Assembly (NCBI GenBank): GCA_021801605.1
Contig: JAJYXU010000077.1
Location: 1 to 64,000, forward strand
Length of the DNA stretch: 64,000 nt
From: Bacteroidota bacterium
GTDB lineage: Bacteria; Bacteroidota; Ignavibacteria; Ignavibacteriales; Melioribacteraceae
Direction: 5' to 3'
Position numbers and translations under genes: made by a program. Of the stretch, positions 27,541 through 36,879 are shown in pieces. The stretch's first letter is position 1, and the number at the start of each line of letters is the position of its first letter. Below the pieces are notes generated by a model. It worked only from the letters and a program-made list of their open reading frames with translations, was not told the DNA's origin and did no database searches.

Positions 27541-28605
27541 ATGAGAAGGAAAAACATTTTTTTCACAATTCTATTTCTTTTAAACACTTCCTTATTATTA
27601 AGAGCACAGACGCCGCAAATCAAATTAAATGTTTTCCAGGATCTGAGCACAGTTGATTTAGGCGCATTTTTAATCTCCAATGATCTTAGCGGTCAGCCAA
27701 GAATTTTTCAGGTAACTATTATCCCTGAAGGTAAAAATGTTGTTGTTCAGGGAAAGGTAGAATGGAAAATGGACTTGAGCAGTAGTTTCCGCGAAATATT
27801 TAATTTCAAGACCAAAGTATTCAGAGCACGGAGCTTTACAAATGCCGATGTTGGTAACACTGATATTCAATTAGAATCAATAAATGGCGATAAAACTCTT
27901 GCCGAAGAATTAGCAAAAAGAGGAAAACCCACCGGTGTTATAGGAATAACATTGCAGTTATTCGATGACCGCGGAAATTTTTTGAGTGATAATTATGAAA
28001 AATTCGATTTTCTAAATCCTGCTCAAACAATTTCTATCATTGCACCTCAAGATGGAAGTTCATGCGATATTGGTAATGTTCAAGCGCAATGGACTCCTGT
28101 TGCGGGTGCAACAAGTTATATTGTTCGCGCTAACATAGTGCCCCAAGGTTCTTCCAGTTTAGAAAATGCTTTGAACGGCGGCGACCCGTTGATCAAGGAT
28201 AAAAATGTTGGAGTTGCCAATGTTGTTAATCTCAGTACTATTCTAGATCGTCAATGGGTAGGCGGTCAACGTGTAGTTCTTTCTGTAAGCGCATATATAT
28301 CCGGACCCGGCGGCGGCACTTTGTTAAAAAGTTCTCCTGTCACTTTCCTATTAAATAAATCCGGTAATAATCAATCTGAAGCTGCAAACATTAATCCCGA
28401 TTTAATTCGTCTGGCAAATTTAATTTCAAGTCAGGTCAATCAAGAATTTGTAGCCAGGTTATCGAGCGGAAATATTTCTATTGATCAAATTCAAATCACT
28501 GATGAAAATAATCACACAATCACTCTAGCTGATTTTTTACAGATACTTACATTTTTAGAATCGCATAAAGAATCTGTTATATCCATAAACTTTACTGCTA
28601 AATAA
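27541..28605 (+). CDS. Secreted protein of unknown function, head of FecR/CHASE2 cluster
   Basis: This 354-residue protein has a signal peptide (MRRKNIFFTILFLLNTSLLLRA). The middle is beta-rich, with a fibronectin-like stretch VQAQWTPVAGATSYIVRANI near residue 185. The C-terminal ~80 residues include LIRLANLISSQVNQEFVARLSSG and end without a sorting domain. I do not recognise a family. It is 15 bp upstream of a FecR-domain gene and is probably the first gene of a four-gene envelope operon ending with a cyclase. The ATG is preceded by ATGGGAGTAAAT. Confidence 0.75.
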   Translation: MRRKNIFFTILFLLNTSLLLRAQTPQIKLNVFQDLSTVDLGAFLISNDLSGQPRIFQVTIIPEGKNVVVQGKVEWKMDLSSSFREIFNFKTKVFRARSFTNADVGNTDIQLESINGDKTLAEELAKRGKPTGVIGITLQLFDDRGNFLSDNYEKFDFLNPAQTISIIAPQDGSSCDIGNVQAQWTPVAGATSYIVRANIVPQGSSSLENALNGGDPLIKDKNVGVANVVNLSTILDRQWVGGQRVVLSVSAYISGPGGGTLLKSSPVTFLLNKSGNNQSEAANINPDLIRLANLISSQVNQEFVARLSSGNISIDQIQITDENNHTITLADFLQILTFLESHKESVISINFTAK

Positions 28606-28620
28606 AAGGTTGGTAAAACT

Positions 28621-29328
28621 ATGAAAGCGAAAAGTTTACTCATCATTTTTATTATTCCATTACTGCTGGGTTTTAACTCCGGCAAGAAATCAACACCTCA
28701 AGCTGATACTCAAATTGCTCTGGTGAAGAAAATTGTGAAAGATGTTACTTATAAAAAAGCTGGGCAAAGCGATTGGGATAATGCTAAAACCGGACTGCCG
28801 TTAAATGACGGCGAGCAAGTTAAGACGGGTGCAAAATCACTAGCACTTATTCTATTTATAGATGGATCCGGACTCTTACGCGTTAGAGAAAATGCAATAC
28901 TCAATGTTTACGGAAAGTCCGGTAATAAAAAACTTGATGATAAAAATACTGTCCTTACCAAAGGTACTATTGGTTTTGAAGTGAACAAACAAGAAGATGA
29001 AGAATTCAAATTCACAACTCCAACTGCAGTTGCTTCAATACGCGGCACTGAAGGTTCTCTTGAAGTTGATGATAATAATTCTACAGTTATAAGATTAGAT
29101 AGAGGTAAACTTGATTTTCAATCTTTGAAAGGTGATAAAAAAAGCGGATCACTTACAGAAGGAAACACTGCAAGAATCGATAATTCGGGAAATATTAGCA
29201 TTACACCGCAATCTCAGGAAGATAAAAACAAGAATAACTCAATCAAAAACACAAACACGAAAAAAGTAAAGATTAAGACCAAACTCGGTGATATTGAAAT
29301 AGAATACTACTCGTCAGAAAATAAATAA
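28621..29328 (+). CDS. FecR domain-containing exported protein
   Basis: This 235-residue protein has an N-terminal signal segment (LLIIFIIPLLLGF). The FecR domain runs about residues 45-180: LPLNDGEQVKTGAKSLALILFIDGSGLLRV, then TPTAVASIRGTEGSLEVDDNNSTVI and a final LTEGNTARID. FecR domains are periplasmic or surface sensor modules. Here there is no anti-sigma N-terminus and no sigma factor gene nearby. Instead, the domain co-occurs with a barrel protein and a CHASE2 cyclase, an association I believe is recurrent in several phyla. The C-terminal tail is Lys/Asn rich. Confidence 0.85.
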   Translation: MKAKSLLIIFIIPLLLGFNSGKKSTPQADTQIALVKKIVKDVTYKKAGQSDWDNAKTGLPLNDGEQVKTGAKSLALILFIDGSGLLRVRENAILNVYGKSGNKKLDDKNTVLTKGTIGFEVNKQEDEEFKFTTPTAVASIRGTEGSLEVDDNNSTVIRLDRGKLDFQSLKGDKKSGSLTEGNTARIDNSGNISITPQSQEDKNKNNSIKNTNTKKVKIKTKLGDIEIEYYSSENK

Positions 29329-29367
29329 ATATTTTTATAGCGTTCCTTAAACTGTTTGAGGAATAAA

Positions 29368-31779
29368 ATGAATAGAAAAAAAATAATTATTAAAGAAGTT
29401 TTTATTTTCGGTCTGTTTTTAATTTTTCTTCTAAATGGAAAAACATCCGGACAGATCAGCAACATAGTATCATCAGTAAAGTTTGGCGACGCAAAAGAGA
29501 AGACTCCGCTTTCAATTTCGGCAGAACTTTTTACTTCAGAAAATATTTCCGATATCAGCATTGCATACAAATCATTCGGTCAAAACGAATATAAAAAATC
29601 AGAGATGCTTATTGCCGGTAATACAGCATCGGTAACCTTACCTGCGGATGTAATACAACCGCCATATATCGAATATTATTTGGTAATAAGAACCAAAGAC
29701 GGTTCATCTCAGACATATCCTTTAGATATAGAAAAAGGAGTTAATCCATTACAAATACCTGTTTCCGCATTTTCCCAGAAGGATAAAGAAATTATAATTC
29801 TAAGTCCCGATGATGGTGAAATGATGTCTGAAAAAGAATTATTGATATCAATTTCATTCATTAAGGCACCGGACATTGTTGATATTAAAAAAACTAAAAT
29901 TTTCTTAAACAATGTAGATGTTTCATCGAGCGAATTAATTGCCGGGGATTTAATTATTCTTAGCGGTGAAAATCTTGGTAGTAAAGTTAGTCCGGGTTCC
30001 AAATTGCTGAAGGTAGAGGTTTTTGATAAAGAAGGAAATTTATATCACTCTATCTCCAGAAGTTTTGAAACAGTTACTGCAGAAGTTGCTATGGCTGTAA
30101 GTTCGCGATGGAAATACAATGGTTATGCTATGGGTGAATCGCGGAGTGAAAATTTTGGGTCTGAATCAGTTTGGCGTAATAATATCTCTGCAGAGTTTAA
30201 CGGTTCTATAGATCAATGGAAGATTAATGGTTATGCTTATCTAACTTCAGAAGAAAAAAGTTATTTGCAGCCCTACAACAGATATTCGGCATCAATTCAA
30301 GGCGGAGATTGGCTCGATTTGAAAGTAGGAGATGCATTCCCGCGCTTTCCAAATTTAATAATGGACGGTAAACGTGTACGCGGTTTTACCGGCGCAGTGA
30401 ATTTGGGGTTTATAAATTTACAAGTAGCTTCGGGAGAAACAGCGCGTGAGGTTGAAGGAACTTTGATAGAGAAATTTACTGCCAGCAATGCCCCTTTAGG
30501 AAATGATATCATTCCAATCAATAGTAGTAAATACAATGGTTTTTCTTTTGGCAAGGTAACTCTTGGTACTTATAACAGAAAAATTTTAGCGGTACGTCCT
30601 TCATTTGGCAGCGGAGAAAATTTCCAATTTGGTCTAACCTACCTACATTCTAAGGACGATAAAAATTCAATAGAATTTGGCGCTCGTCCTCAAGAAAATA
30701 TTGTGATTGGCACCGACTTGATGTTCGCGTTTGATAACCAGAATATTTTATTTACATCTCAAGCAGCAGTAGATGTTTATAACAAAGATATTTCAAGCGG
30801 AAATTTAACGGACGCACAAATTGATTCCGTATTTGGACCAAACGGCAATTTTAATATTGATCCAGGCAAGGTAAAACAAGCTCGCGATATCATTGGTAAA
30901 TTTATTACTGTCAATCAGTATATAGGTCCGTGGAATCCTCAGGAGCTTTCTTCTCTGGCGGCAGAAGCAGCTTTAGCACTCAACTATTTTAATAATTCAC
31001 TTCGTGCTTCGTATATCTATCGCGGCAACGAATATCAATCATTCGGTCAATCATTTTTAAGAACCGATGTAAAAGGATTAAACCTGGTTGACAGATTCAG
31101 AATGTTCGATAATAAATTATTCGTATCATTCGGCTACGAAAGTTTACAAGACAATCTTCAAAAGACTAAAATTGCTACAACTACATATCAAACTCTCAGC
31201 GCATCAGTTTCTATCTTCCCGCGAACGAATTTTCCTAACATAACAATCGGCTATAATCAATATGTGAACAATAACAGTTTGAAAACCTCAGATCCTACTA
31301 ACGGGCAGTACGCGGTTGATGACGTAACAAATAGAATCCTTTTACAATTATCTTATGATTTCTTCATGGTAGTAAAACATAACAGCTCACTTTCATTTAC
31401 AACTTCTACCAGAGATGATAAGAGTTTGGCGATGACAAATGCAAAATTTAATTCCACTTCTTTGAATCTAAATAGTTACTGGACTCCAAGTTTGATGTCA
31501 TTATTTGGTTTTGTGTATAGTGCAAGTGATATCAAAGGAATTCCATTCAATTATTTTACATTAACTGTTGGCGGAAGATATAGATTGCTGCAAAATAAAT
31601 TACAGCTTTCGGCAACTCTAAGTCCGAGTTTTGGAGATTTTAAGAGACAAGCACTTGAGTTTACTGCGGATTATAATGTCTTGCTAAATTTAAATCTAAT
31701 GTTTCAGTCTAGAATTTATAGAATTCCGGGTGCTTCGACTAATTCAATCATCGGGTTAACAGCACGAGTATCAATATAA
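29368..31779 (+). CDS. Predicted outer-membrane beta-barrel protein in the FecR/CHASE2 cluster
   Basis: The start is the ATG at 29368 after TGAGGAATAAA; the track's TTG at 29356 is four codons longer. It has 803 residues. A signal peptide (VFIFGLFLIFLLNGKTSG) is followed by one or two beta-sandwich-like domains to about residue 220. The remaining ~580 residues alternate hydrophobic and polar residues, with aromatic girdles (DWLDLKVGDAFPRFP, NFPNITIGYNQYV) and the ending SIIGLTARVSI typical of a barrel. Family unknown. It sits between FecR and cyclase genes, so it may be the outer-membrane part of a signalling set (inference). Confidence 0.65.
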   Translation: MNRKKIIIKEVFIFGLFLIFLLNGKTSGQISNIVSSVKFGDAKEKTPLSISAELFTSENISDISIAYKSFGQNEYKKSEMLIAGNTASVTLPADVIQPPYIEYYLVIRTKDGSSQTYPLDIEKGVNPLQIPVSAFSQKDKEIIILSPDDGEMMSEKELLISISFIKAPDIVDIKKTKIFLNNVDVSSSELIAGDLIILSGENLGSKVSPGSKLLKVEVFDKEGNLYHSISRSFETVTAEVAMAVSSRWKYNGYAMGESRSENFGSESVWRNNISAEFNGSIDQWKINGYAYLTSEEKSYLQPYNRYSASIQGGDWLDLKVGDAFPRFPNLIMDGKRVRGFTGAVNLGFINLQVASGETAREVEGTLIEKFTASNAPLGNDIIPINSSKYNGFSFGKVTLGTYNRKILAVRPSFGSGENFQFGLTYLHSKDDKNSIEFGARPQENIVIGTDLMFAFDNQNILFTSQAAVDVYNKDISSGNLTDAQIDSVFGPNGNFNIDPGKVKQARDIIGKFITVNQYIGPWNPQELSSLAAEAALALNYFNNSLRASYIYRGNEYQSFGQSFLRTDVKGLNLVDRFRMFDNKLFVSFGYESLQDNLQKTKIATTTYQTLSASVSIFPRTNFPNITIGYNQYVNNNSLKTSDPTNGQYAVDDVTNRILLQLSYDFFMVVKHNSSLSFTTSTRDDKSLAMTNAKFNSTSLNLNSYWTPSLMSLFGFVYSASDIKGIPFNYFTLTVGGRYRLLQNKLQLSATLSPSFGDFKRQALEFTADYNVLLNLNLMFQSRIYRIPGASTNSIIGLTARVSI

Positions 31780-31794
31780 GATGACGACTAAATT

Positions 31795-34011
31795 ATGAGC
31801 GGCGGTACTAAAGGAAAAAGTTTGATCCAAAAATTTGCAGTTGTACTTTCCGCCGCTCTTTTCACCGTGCTTCTTACACAAGATTATCTTTTCACTTTTT
31901 CACCGCTCAAAGAACTCGAATTAAAACTAATTGATCAAAGATTTCTCAAAAGGGGAAAGATTGATATTACAGATTCCTCTAAAGTAATTATTGTTGAAAT
32001 GACACAGGATCTGTTCGATCAGATTCCGCCGCCATATAATAAATCTCCCTTTCCAAGATTTATTTATGCAAAAGCAATTGAGAATTTGACTAAAGCCGGA
32101 GTGAGAGCTATCGGGATTGATGTTGAGATGCCCGGTACTGATCCATTTTCTCCGGCAAATGATACATTAATGATGCGTGCTATCAAAGAGTCCGGCAAAG
32201 TTGTATTGGCTGGAAAAATTGATGAGACGACTGAAGGATTGATTGATCAAGGGAAAACTAACGTTACAAAAATTTATGAAGATTATGGAAATATATTTTA
32301 TGGTGTTGACAGTTCCATAGGAATAGTGCAGCCCCCGCCGGATTTTGATAAAGTTTTCCGCAGATATTTGCCATTTAGATATACTGATATAACACAAAAA
32401 AGAATTCCAAGCTTTGGTTTTGCTTTAGTCAATAAATATTATGGATTTAATAACAATCGAACTGCGGAAAGAAAAAATGGTTTCTTCTTACTCGGCAAAA
32501 AAAAAATTCCGCAGTATGATGCAACAACTGTCTTAATAAATTTCTATGGCTCAAGCGGAACATTCCCGCACGTAAAACTAATGGATGTTATTGATGATGA
32601 AAGTTTTAAGACGATTGATGAAATTGATTCCGGCGTTGATATAAATACTTGGGATGATCCTGGATACGGGCTTCTTCAGAGTGGTAGATTCAAAGACAAA
32701 ATTGTTATCATCGGATCAACTATGCCGGAAGACAGAGATATGCTTGCTTGTTCATTTGCTGAAGGAAAGCATAAAGGTGACAATCTGATTTACGGTGTGG
32801 AATTCCATGCGAACATTATTCAAAATATTCTTAGCAATGATTTCCTTTTCAACCAATCGAAAGAAAGTGAACTCCTTGCAATTTTTCTTTTAACTGCTAT
32901 CTCATTTTATATCTCTTCATTCATTAGAAAGATTAAGTTTAAGATTGGTTCTTTAGTTGAGGTGCTTAACATTGTTTTTATTATTCTTCTTGTGTTTGGA
33001 ATTTATGAGATGAGCATTTTTCTTTTTATTCATAACAAACTTGTAATTGCAATTGTAAGTCCATCGCTTGCGGTTATAATCGGTTACTTCAGCAGTACGG
33101 CATACCATTTCTTGCGGGAACGTCAGCAGAATGTTTTGATTAAGGGAATGTTTAGTCAGTATGTAAGCAAGCACGTTGTTAACGAGCTTATATCAAATCC
33201 TGATAAACTCCGTCTTGGCGGAGAGCGGAAAAATATAACGGTTCTATTTAGTGATATAGCAGGTTTCACATCATTTGCAGAAAACAAACAGCCCGAAGAG
33301 CTGGTCAGTTTTATTAATGAGTACTTAAACGAGATGACGGAAATTGTTCTTGCTAATGAAGGAACTCTTGATAAATATCTAGGAGATGCTGTTATGGCTT
33401 TTTGGGGCGCGCCTATTGAAGTTGAAAACCACGCGTACAAAGCGTGTCTCACTGCTTTACAAATGCAGAATAAGTTGGCTGAGATGAGAGAAAAGTGGTC
33501 GAAGAGCGGAGAGACTCCGATTCGAATTAGAATAGGAATTAATACGGGCGATGTAATTGTTGGCAACATCGGAGGCGTAAAACGTTTTGATTATACCGTC
33601 TTGGGCGATGATGTAAATTTGGCTTCCAGACTTGAAGGCGCCAACAAAGAATATGGGACAAATATCATGATTGGCGATTCCACGCTTGAAAAGTGCAAAG
33701 ATAAAATTTTATCACGGGAGTTAGATGTAATTCGCGTAAAAGGGAAAAGCAAACCGACTAAAGTTTATGAGTTGATAAGCGTTGTGGGTGATAAAAAAGC
33801 TGAAGCAGCAATAAAGGAGATGGATTTATATTTCCAGGCAATAGATTTATACCGCCACCGAAGTTTTGATTCTGCACAAGATTATTTCAAAAGATCATTT
33901 GAAAAACTTGGAGATTATCCTTCCAAAGTTTATATGCAGCGCTGCGAATTCTATTTGAAAAATCCTCCGATAGAAAATTGGGATGGTGTTTTCGAGATGA
34001 AGTCAAAGTAG
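31795..34011 (+). CDS. CHASE2 domain adenylate/guanylate cyclase
   Basis: This 738-residue protein has an N-terminal membrane helix, an extracytoplasmic CHASE2 sensor (about residues 35-330, with GIDVEMPGTDPFSPAND and DKIVIIGSTMPEDRD), two or three closely spaced helices (about 355-440), and a class III cyclase domain. The catalytic metal-binding aspartates are in VLFSDIAGFTSF near residue 486 and LDKYLGDAVMAFWGAP near 527. IGINTGDVIVGNIG and DYTVLGDDVNLASRLEG complete the site. It makes cAMP or cGMP in response to an envelope signal. It closes a four-gene cluster with a FecR protein. A ~105 bp repeat follows. Confidence 0.92.
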   Translation: MSGGTKGKSLIQKFAVVLSAALFTVLLTQDYLFTFSPLKELELKLIDQRFLKRGKIDITDSSKVIIVEMTQDLFDQIPPPYNKSPFPRFIYAKAIENLTKAGVRAIGIDVEMPGTDPFSPANDTLMMRAIKESGKVVLAGKIDETTEGLIDQGKTNVTKIYEDYGNIFYGVDSSIGIVQPPPDFDKVFRRYLPFRYTDITQKRIPSFGFALVNKYYGFNNNRTAERKNGFFLLGKKKIPQYDATTVLINFYGSSGTFPHVKLMDVIDDESFKTIDEIDSGVDINTWDDPGYGLLQSGRFKDKIVIIGSTMPEDRDMLACSFAEGKHKGDNLIYGVEFHANIIQNILSNDFLFNQSKESELLAIFLLTAISFYISSFIRKIKFKIGSLVEVLNIVFIILLVFGIYEMSIFLFIHNKLVIAIVSPSLAVIIGYFSSTAYHFLRERQQNVLIKGMFSQYVSKHVVNELISNPDKLRLGGERKNITVLFSDIAGFTSFAENKQPEELVSFINEYLNEMTEIVLANEGTLDKYLGDAVMAFWGAPIEVENHAYKACLTALQMQNKLAEMREKWSKSGETPIRIRIGINTGDVIVGNIGGVKRFDYTVLGDDVNLASRLEGANKEYGTNIMIGDSTLEKCKDKILSRELDVIRVKGKSKPTKVYELISVVGDKKAEAAIKEMDLYFQAIDLYRHRSFDSAQDYFKRSFEKLGDYPSKVYMQRCEFYLKNPPIENWDGVFEMKSK

Positions 34012-34027
34012 GGGACTGTAACTGACT

Positions 34028-34132
34028 TTAGGGTGGTTCCAAAAACCATCTTATTGAAACCCTAAACGCAAAGAGCGCAGAGATTTTGCAAAGTACGCGA
34101 AGAATTTTGAAGTTTTTAGAACTACCCTTTAA
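34028..34132. repeat. ~105 bp palindromic element, copy B
   Basis: The ends are TTAGGGTGGTTCCAAAAA and TTTTTAGAACTACCCTTTA, with interior AAACGCAAAGAGCGCAGAG and GTACGCGAAGAA. Same length and arrangement as 8835-8940 and 39149-39253. It lies between two convergent genes, 16 bp after the cyclase stop and 12 bp before the end of the minus-strand permease gene. Confidence 0.8.
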
Positions 34133-34144
34133 TGTTCTATGCTT

Positions 34145-35227
34145 TTATTTTTGTGCCCGCTTTATGTTATAAATTGCCGCAAGCAGAAAAATAAAATTTG
34201 CCAGCCAGGCAGTTGTTAATGGATTCAATTGCCCGCTCTTTCCAAACGCTTGACTCACTTTCATAAAGACAAGATAAATGAAAGTGATAAGCAAATTAAT
34301 TCCAAACTGAATCGCTAAACCGCCCCGTCTCCGGCTGGCAGAGATTGGCAAGCCGAACAAAACTACAATCACACTTGCAAATGCAAAAGCTATTCGTGAG
34401 TGATATTCAATCTGTGTTGAAGTAGGATCATTACCGGTACGTAATTGTTCTTGTGCATAATTATTCAGGTCTGCTAAAGTCATCTCTTCAGGTTTGCGCT
34501 GTTTCTGAATAACATCGTCCGGTTTGAAATTCAGATCCTTAAATTCCTTTACAGCAAATTTTTTAATTGTTTCGGTTGAATCTGTAAATGTGCGCGTAAT
34601 ACCATCGTAAACAAACCACGATTTTTTTGTAGAATCATATTTCATACGGAATGAATCTGTACGTGAAATAAGCTTTGTCTTATCCTTTGGATCAAATTCC
34701 TGTATGCTGATTTGATTTGCCTGCTCTTGGGAAACATCATAATAATTAATTGTTACTATTCTTGTGCTGCTGTCCTGAAAGAAAATGTTGTTCCCAAAAT
34801 AAACTATTCCTTTCTTCATCGAATTTTGCTCTATGAATATCTTCTGTTTATTGGCTAATGGTACAAGATAACCTCCGAAGTAGATAGAAAAAATGCTAAT
34901 CAATGTTGAGGTAATAATAAACGGAGCCATGAATCTATATAAACTAACACCGCTAATTTTAATAGCCGTTAATTCATTTGTGTTTGCCATTTTACCGGCA
35001 GTAAATAAGCTTGCCAGAAGAACTGCTACCGGCGTCATTAAACGAATCATTTCGGGAATAAACACAATATAATATTGTATGATCAGATGAGTTGGTACAT
35101 TCTGATCCAAAAAGTCACCGAGGTTTTCCATTAAATCAATTACCACGAAGAGTAAAGTGAAAGCAAGCAATCCGAAAAGAATTGTTTGAAGAAATTGTTT
35201 TATAAGATAGCGGTCAAGAATTTTCAT
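34145..35227 (-). CDS. LptF/LptG family (YjgP/YjgQ) permease, second of pair
   Basis: I start at the ATG at 35227, giving MKILDRYLIKQFLQTILFG and 360 residues; the track's start is 18 residues longer and lies within the preceding gene. The fold is the family's: helices near the N-terminus, a periplasmic jellyroll (about residues 115-250), then three C-terminal helices including FAFASVIVVLFGLPISASRRRGG. LptF/G pull lipopolysaccharide out of the inner membrane with the LptB ATPase. It overlaps its partner gene by about 14 bp. Confidence 0.88.
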   Translation of the reverse strand: MKILDRYLIKQFLQTILFGLLAFTLLFVVIDLMENLGDFLDQNVPTHLIIQYYIVFIPEMIRLMTPVAVLLASLFTAGKMANTNELTAIKISGVSLYRFMAPFIITSTLISIFSIYFGGYLVPLANKQKIFIEQNSMKKGIVYFGNNIFFQDSSTRIVTINYYDVSQEQANQISIQEFDPKDKTKLISRTDSFRMKYDSTKKSWFVYDGITRTFTDSTETIKKFAVKEFKDLNFKPDDVIQKQRKPEEMTLADLNNYAQEQLRTGNDPTSTQIEYHSRIAFAFASVIVVLFGLPISASRRRGGLAIQFGINLLITFIYLVFMKVSQAFGKSGQLNPLTTAWLANFIFLLAAIYNIKRAQK

Positions 35228-36578
35228 CATTCTCCGTTTGTGATCTCCATGACTTGGGAATAAATTTGTTAAAGAAATCAAAATTGATAGTAATTTTTTC
35301 TCTTGCGCTTTTTATCATTAATAGAATTCCGAGTAAGCCGAGAAAAATATTTGCACTCCAAATTCCCATCAACGGTGAAAGCAATCCACGGTCTGCTAAC
35401 TTTTCCCCGCCGATTAAAAATGCCCAATAGACTAAAAAGAAAATTAAACTCATTCCTGCTGCCATTCCAAACCCGCCTTTACGCATCATTGTGCCCAAAG
35501 GTGCACCAATTAAAACAAAAATTATACAAGCGAACGGTAATGAATATTTTTTGTGTATCTCAACCCAGTATCTATCGTACTCCTTATCATTGAAGTCTAA
35601 TCGGAATAATATATCATTCATGGTATTTTCATCAGCCCGAATTTTCTGCTGTGCTCTTATGTAAACAAATTTTCCCGGAGAATTATTTTCACTAAGGGGA
35701 GAAAGGTTTTTATTGCTAATTAAAGATTTTATCCTTTTGTCGTAGTCAGAAATATAAGTTGATTGTATTTTTGCAATGCTGTCCGCAAGTGCCTTGAGTT
35801 GCGGAGCGCCAAGCTCACGGTCTCCACGCTGTCCACCCGGTCCCGACTGCTCAAACGTAAATTGATCTGCGGGCATAGCAATTTTATGGCGCTTAAACTG
35901 AAGTTTCTCGTAAGAATTTTTTTGCGTATTATCTGTTTCATGAATCTCGCCATTGTTCAGATCCAAAATTAATTTTTTCTGATTCTGCGAGAAATAAATT
36001 TTACCTGTTGATGCTGTTACTATATCTACCTTTGGCTGCCGGGAATAATCATAAATTGTTATATCCTTCAACTGATTGGTATTCTGGTCAATATCTCTTA
36101 CAAGTATTGAATAATTGGGAATTTCTTGAGAAAAAACTCCCGGAACAAGAGAAAGTGTTGGTTTCTTTCTCGAAATATCTTCCAATAAAATTCGCAACGC
36201 ATGATTTGCGTCCGGATAAATGTTGTTGTTAAAGTGAACAAGAAAAAGTGCAATGAATACGCTAGCAACTAACGGGGGAATCATCATTCTATATAAACTG
36301 ACGCCTGTTGCTTTAAGTATGGAGATTTCATTGTTCTGAGACATAGAGCCGAAAGCCATTAGCGTAGCAATTAGAACCGACATTGGCACTACCAGAACAA
36401 CCATCCAGGCAAGACTATATGTAACCAACTGAATTATTACCCATGCGCTTAATCCTTTTCCAACTAAGCGGTCTGCCATCTTTACCATATATTGAAGAAT
36501 AAAAACAGAAAGCAAAATGAAAATCGAAAATAAAAACGGGAGGAGATGGTTTTTCAGTATGTATTTTATAATTATCAT
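35214..36578 (-). CDS. LptF/LptG family permease, first of pair
   Basis: This 454-residue protein starts MIIIKYILKNHLLPFLFSIFIL. Motifs include MSQNNEISILKATGVSLYRMM in the coupling-helix region and FACIIFVLIGAPLGTMMRKGG in the fourth helix. Its periplasmic part is longer than in its partner. Together they would form the LptFG transporter of the LPS export machine. The pair is divergent from the dipeptidase gene across a 301-bp spacer. Confidence 0.9.
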   Translation of the reverse strand: MIIIKYILKNHLLPFLFSIFILLSVFILQYMVKMADRLVGKGLSAWVIIQLVTYSLAWMVVLVVPMSVLIATLMAFGSMSQNNEISILKATGVSLYRMMIPPLVASVFIALFLVHFNNNIYPDANHALRILLEDISRKKPTLSLVPGVFSQEIPNYSILVRDIDQNTNQLKDITIYDYSRQPKVDIVTASTGKIYFSQNQKKLILDLNNGEIHETDNTQKNSYEKLQFKRHKIAMPADQFTFEQSGPGGQRGDRELGAPQLKALADSIAKIQSTYISDYDKRIKSLISNKNLSPLSENNSPGKFVYIRAQQKIRADENTMNDILFRLDFNDKEYDRYWVEIHKKYSLPFACIIFVLIGAPLGTMMRKGGFGMAAGMSLIFFLVYWAFLIGGEKLADRGLLSPLMGIWSANIFLGLLGILLMIKSAREKITINFDFFNKFIPKSWRSQTENDENS

Positions 36579-36879
36579 AAGTAATTTTTATATGGCTTTG
36601 TAATCGAAATTTACCATAAATAGAAAAGAATCCAAAACCTTAACTTAAACGCTTAGAAATGATTATTTTAGTTTCAGGTTGCGATTTCACTTTAGAGATA
36701 GTGCTCAAGAGTAATTGTCCCTTCCCAATTTTTTGTTTTGCTAATGCGGATTACCATCAATGATTTCAACTAAATAATTGGTTATTCACTTGAATACAGA
36801 AATTGATAGATGTAAATTTGAAACGGCAAGTTGCATTGCATTCGTTGTTATTCCTTAATTAAGAAGAGTGGAGAATTTT
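36579..36879. other. Divergent intergenic region, no recognised element
   Basis: This ~300-bp AT-rich spacer separates the minus-strand lptF/G pair from the plus-strand dipeptidase gene, so promoters for both directions should lie here. I see no strong hairpin, repeat, tRNA or small ORF, and no promoter box convincing enough to mark. Confidence 0.4.

Noticed and set aside
28621-29328. FecR protein as an anti-sigma regulator of iron uptake
   Set aside because: There is no FecI-type sigma gene next to it and no N-terminal anti-sigma segment; it starts with a signal peptide instead.
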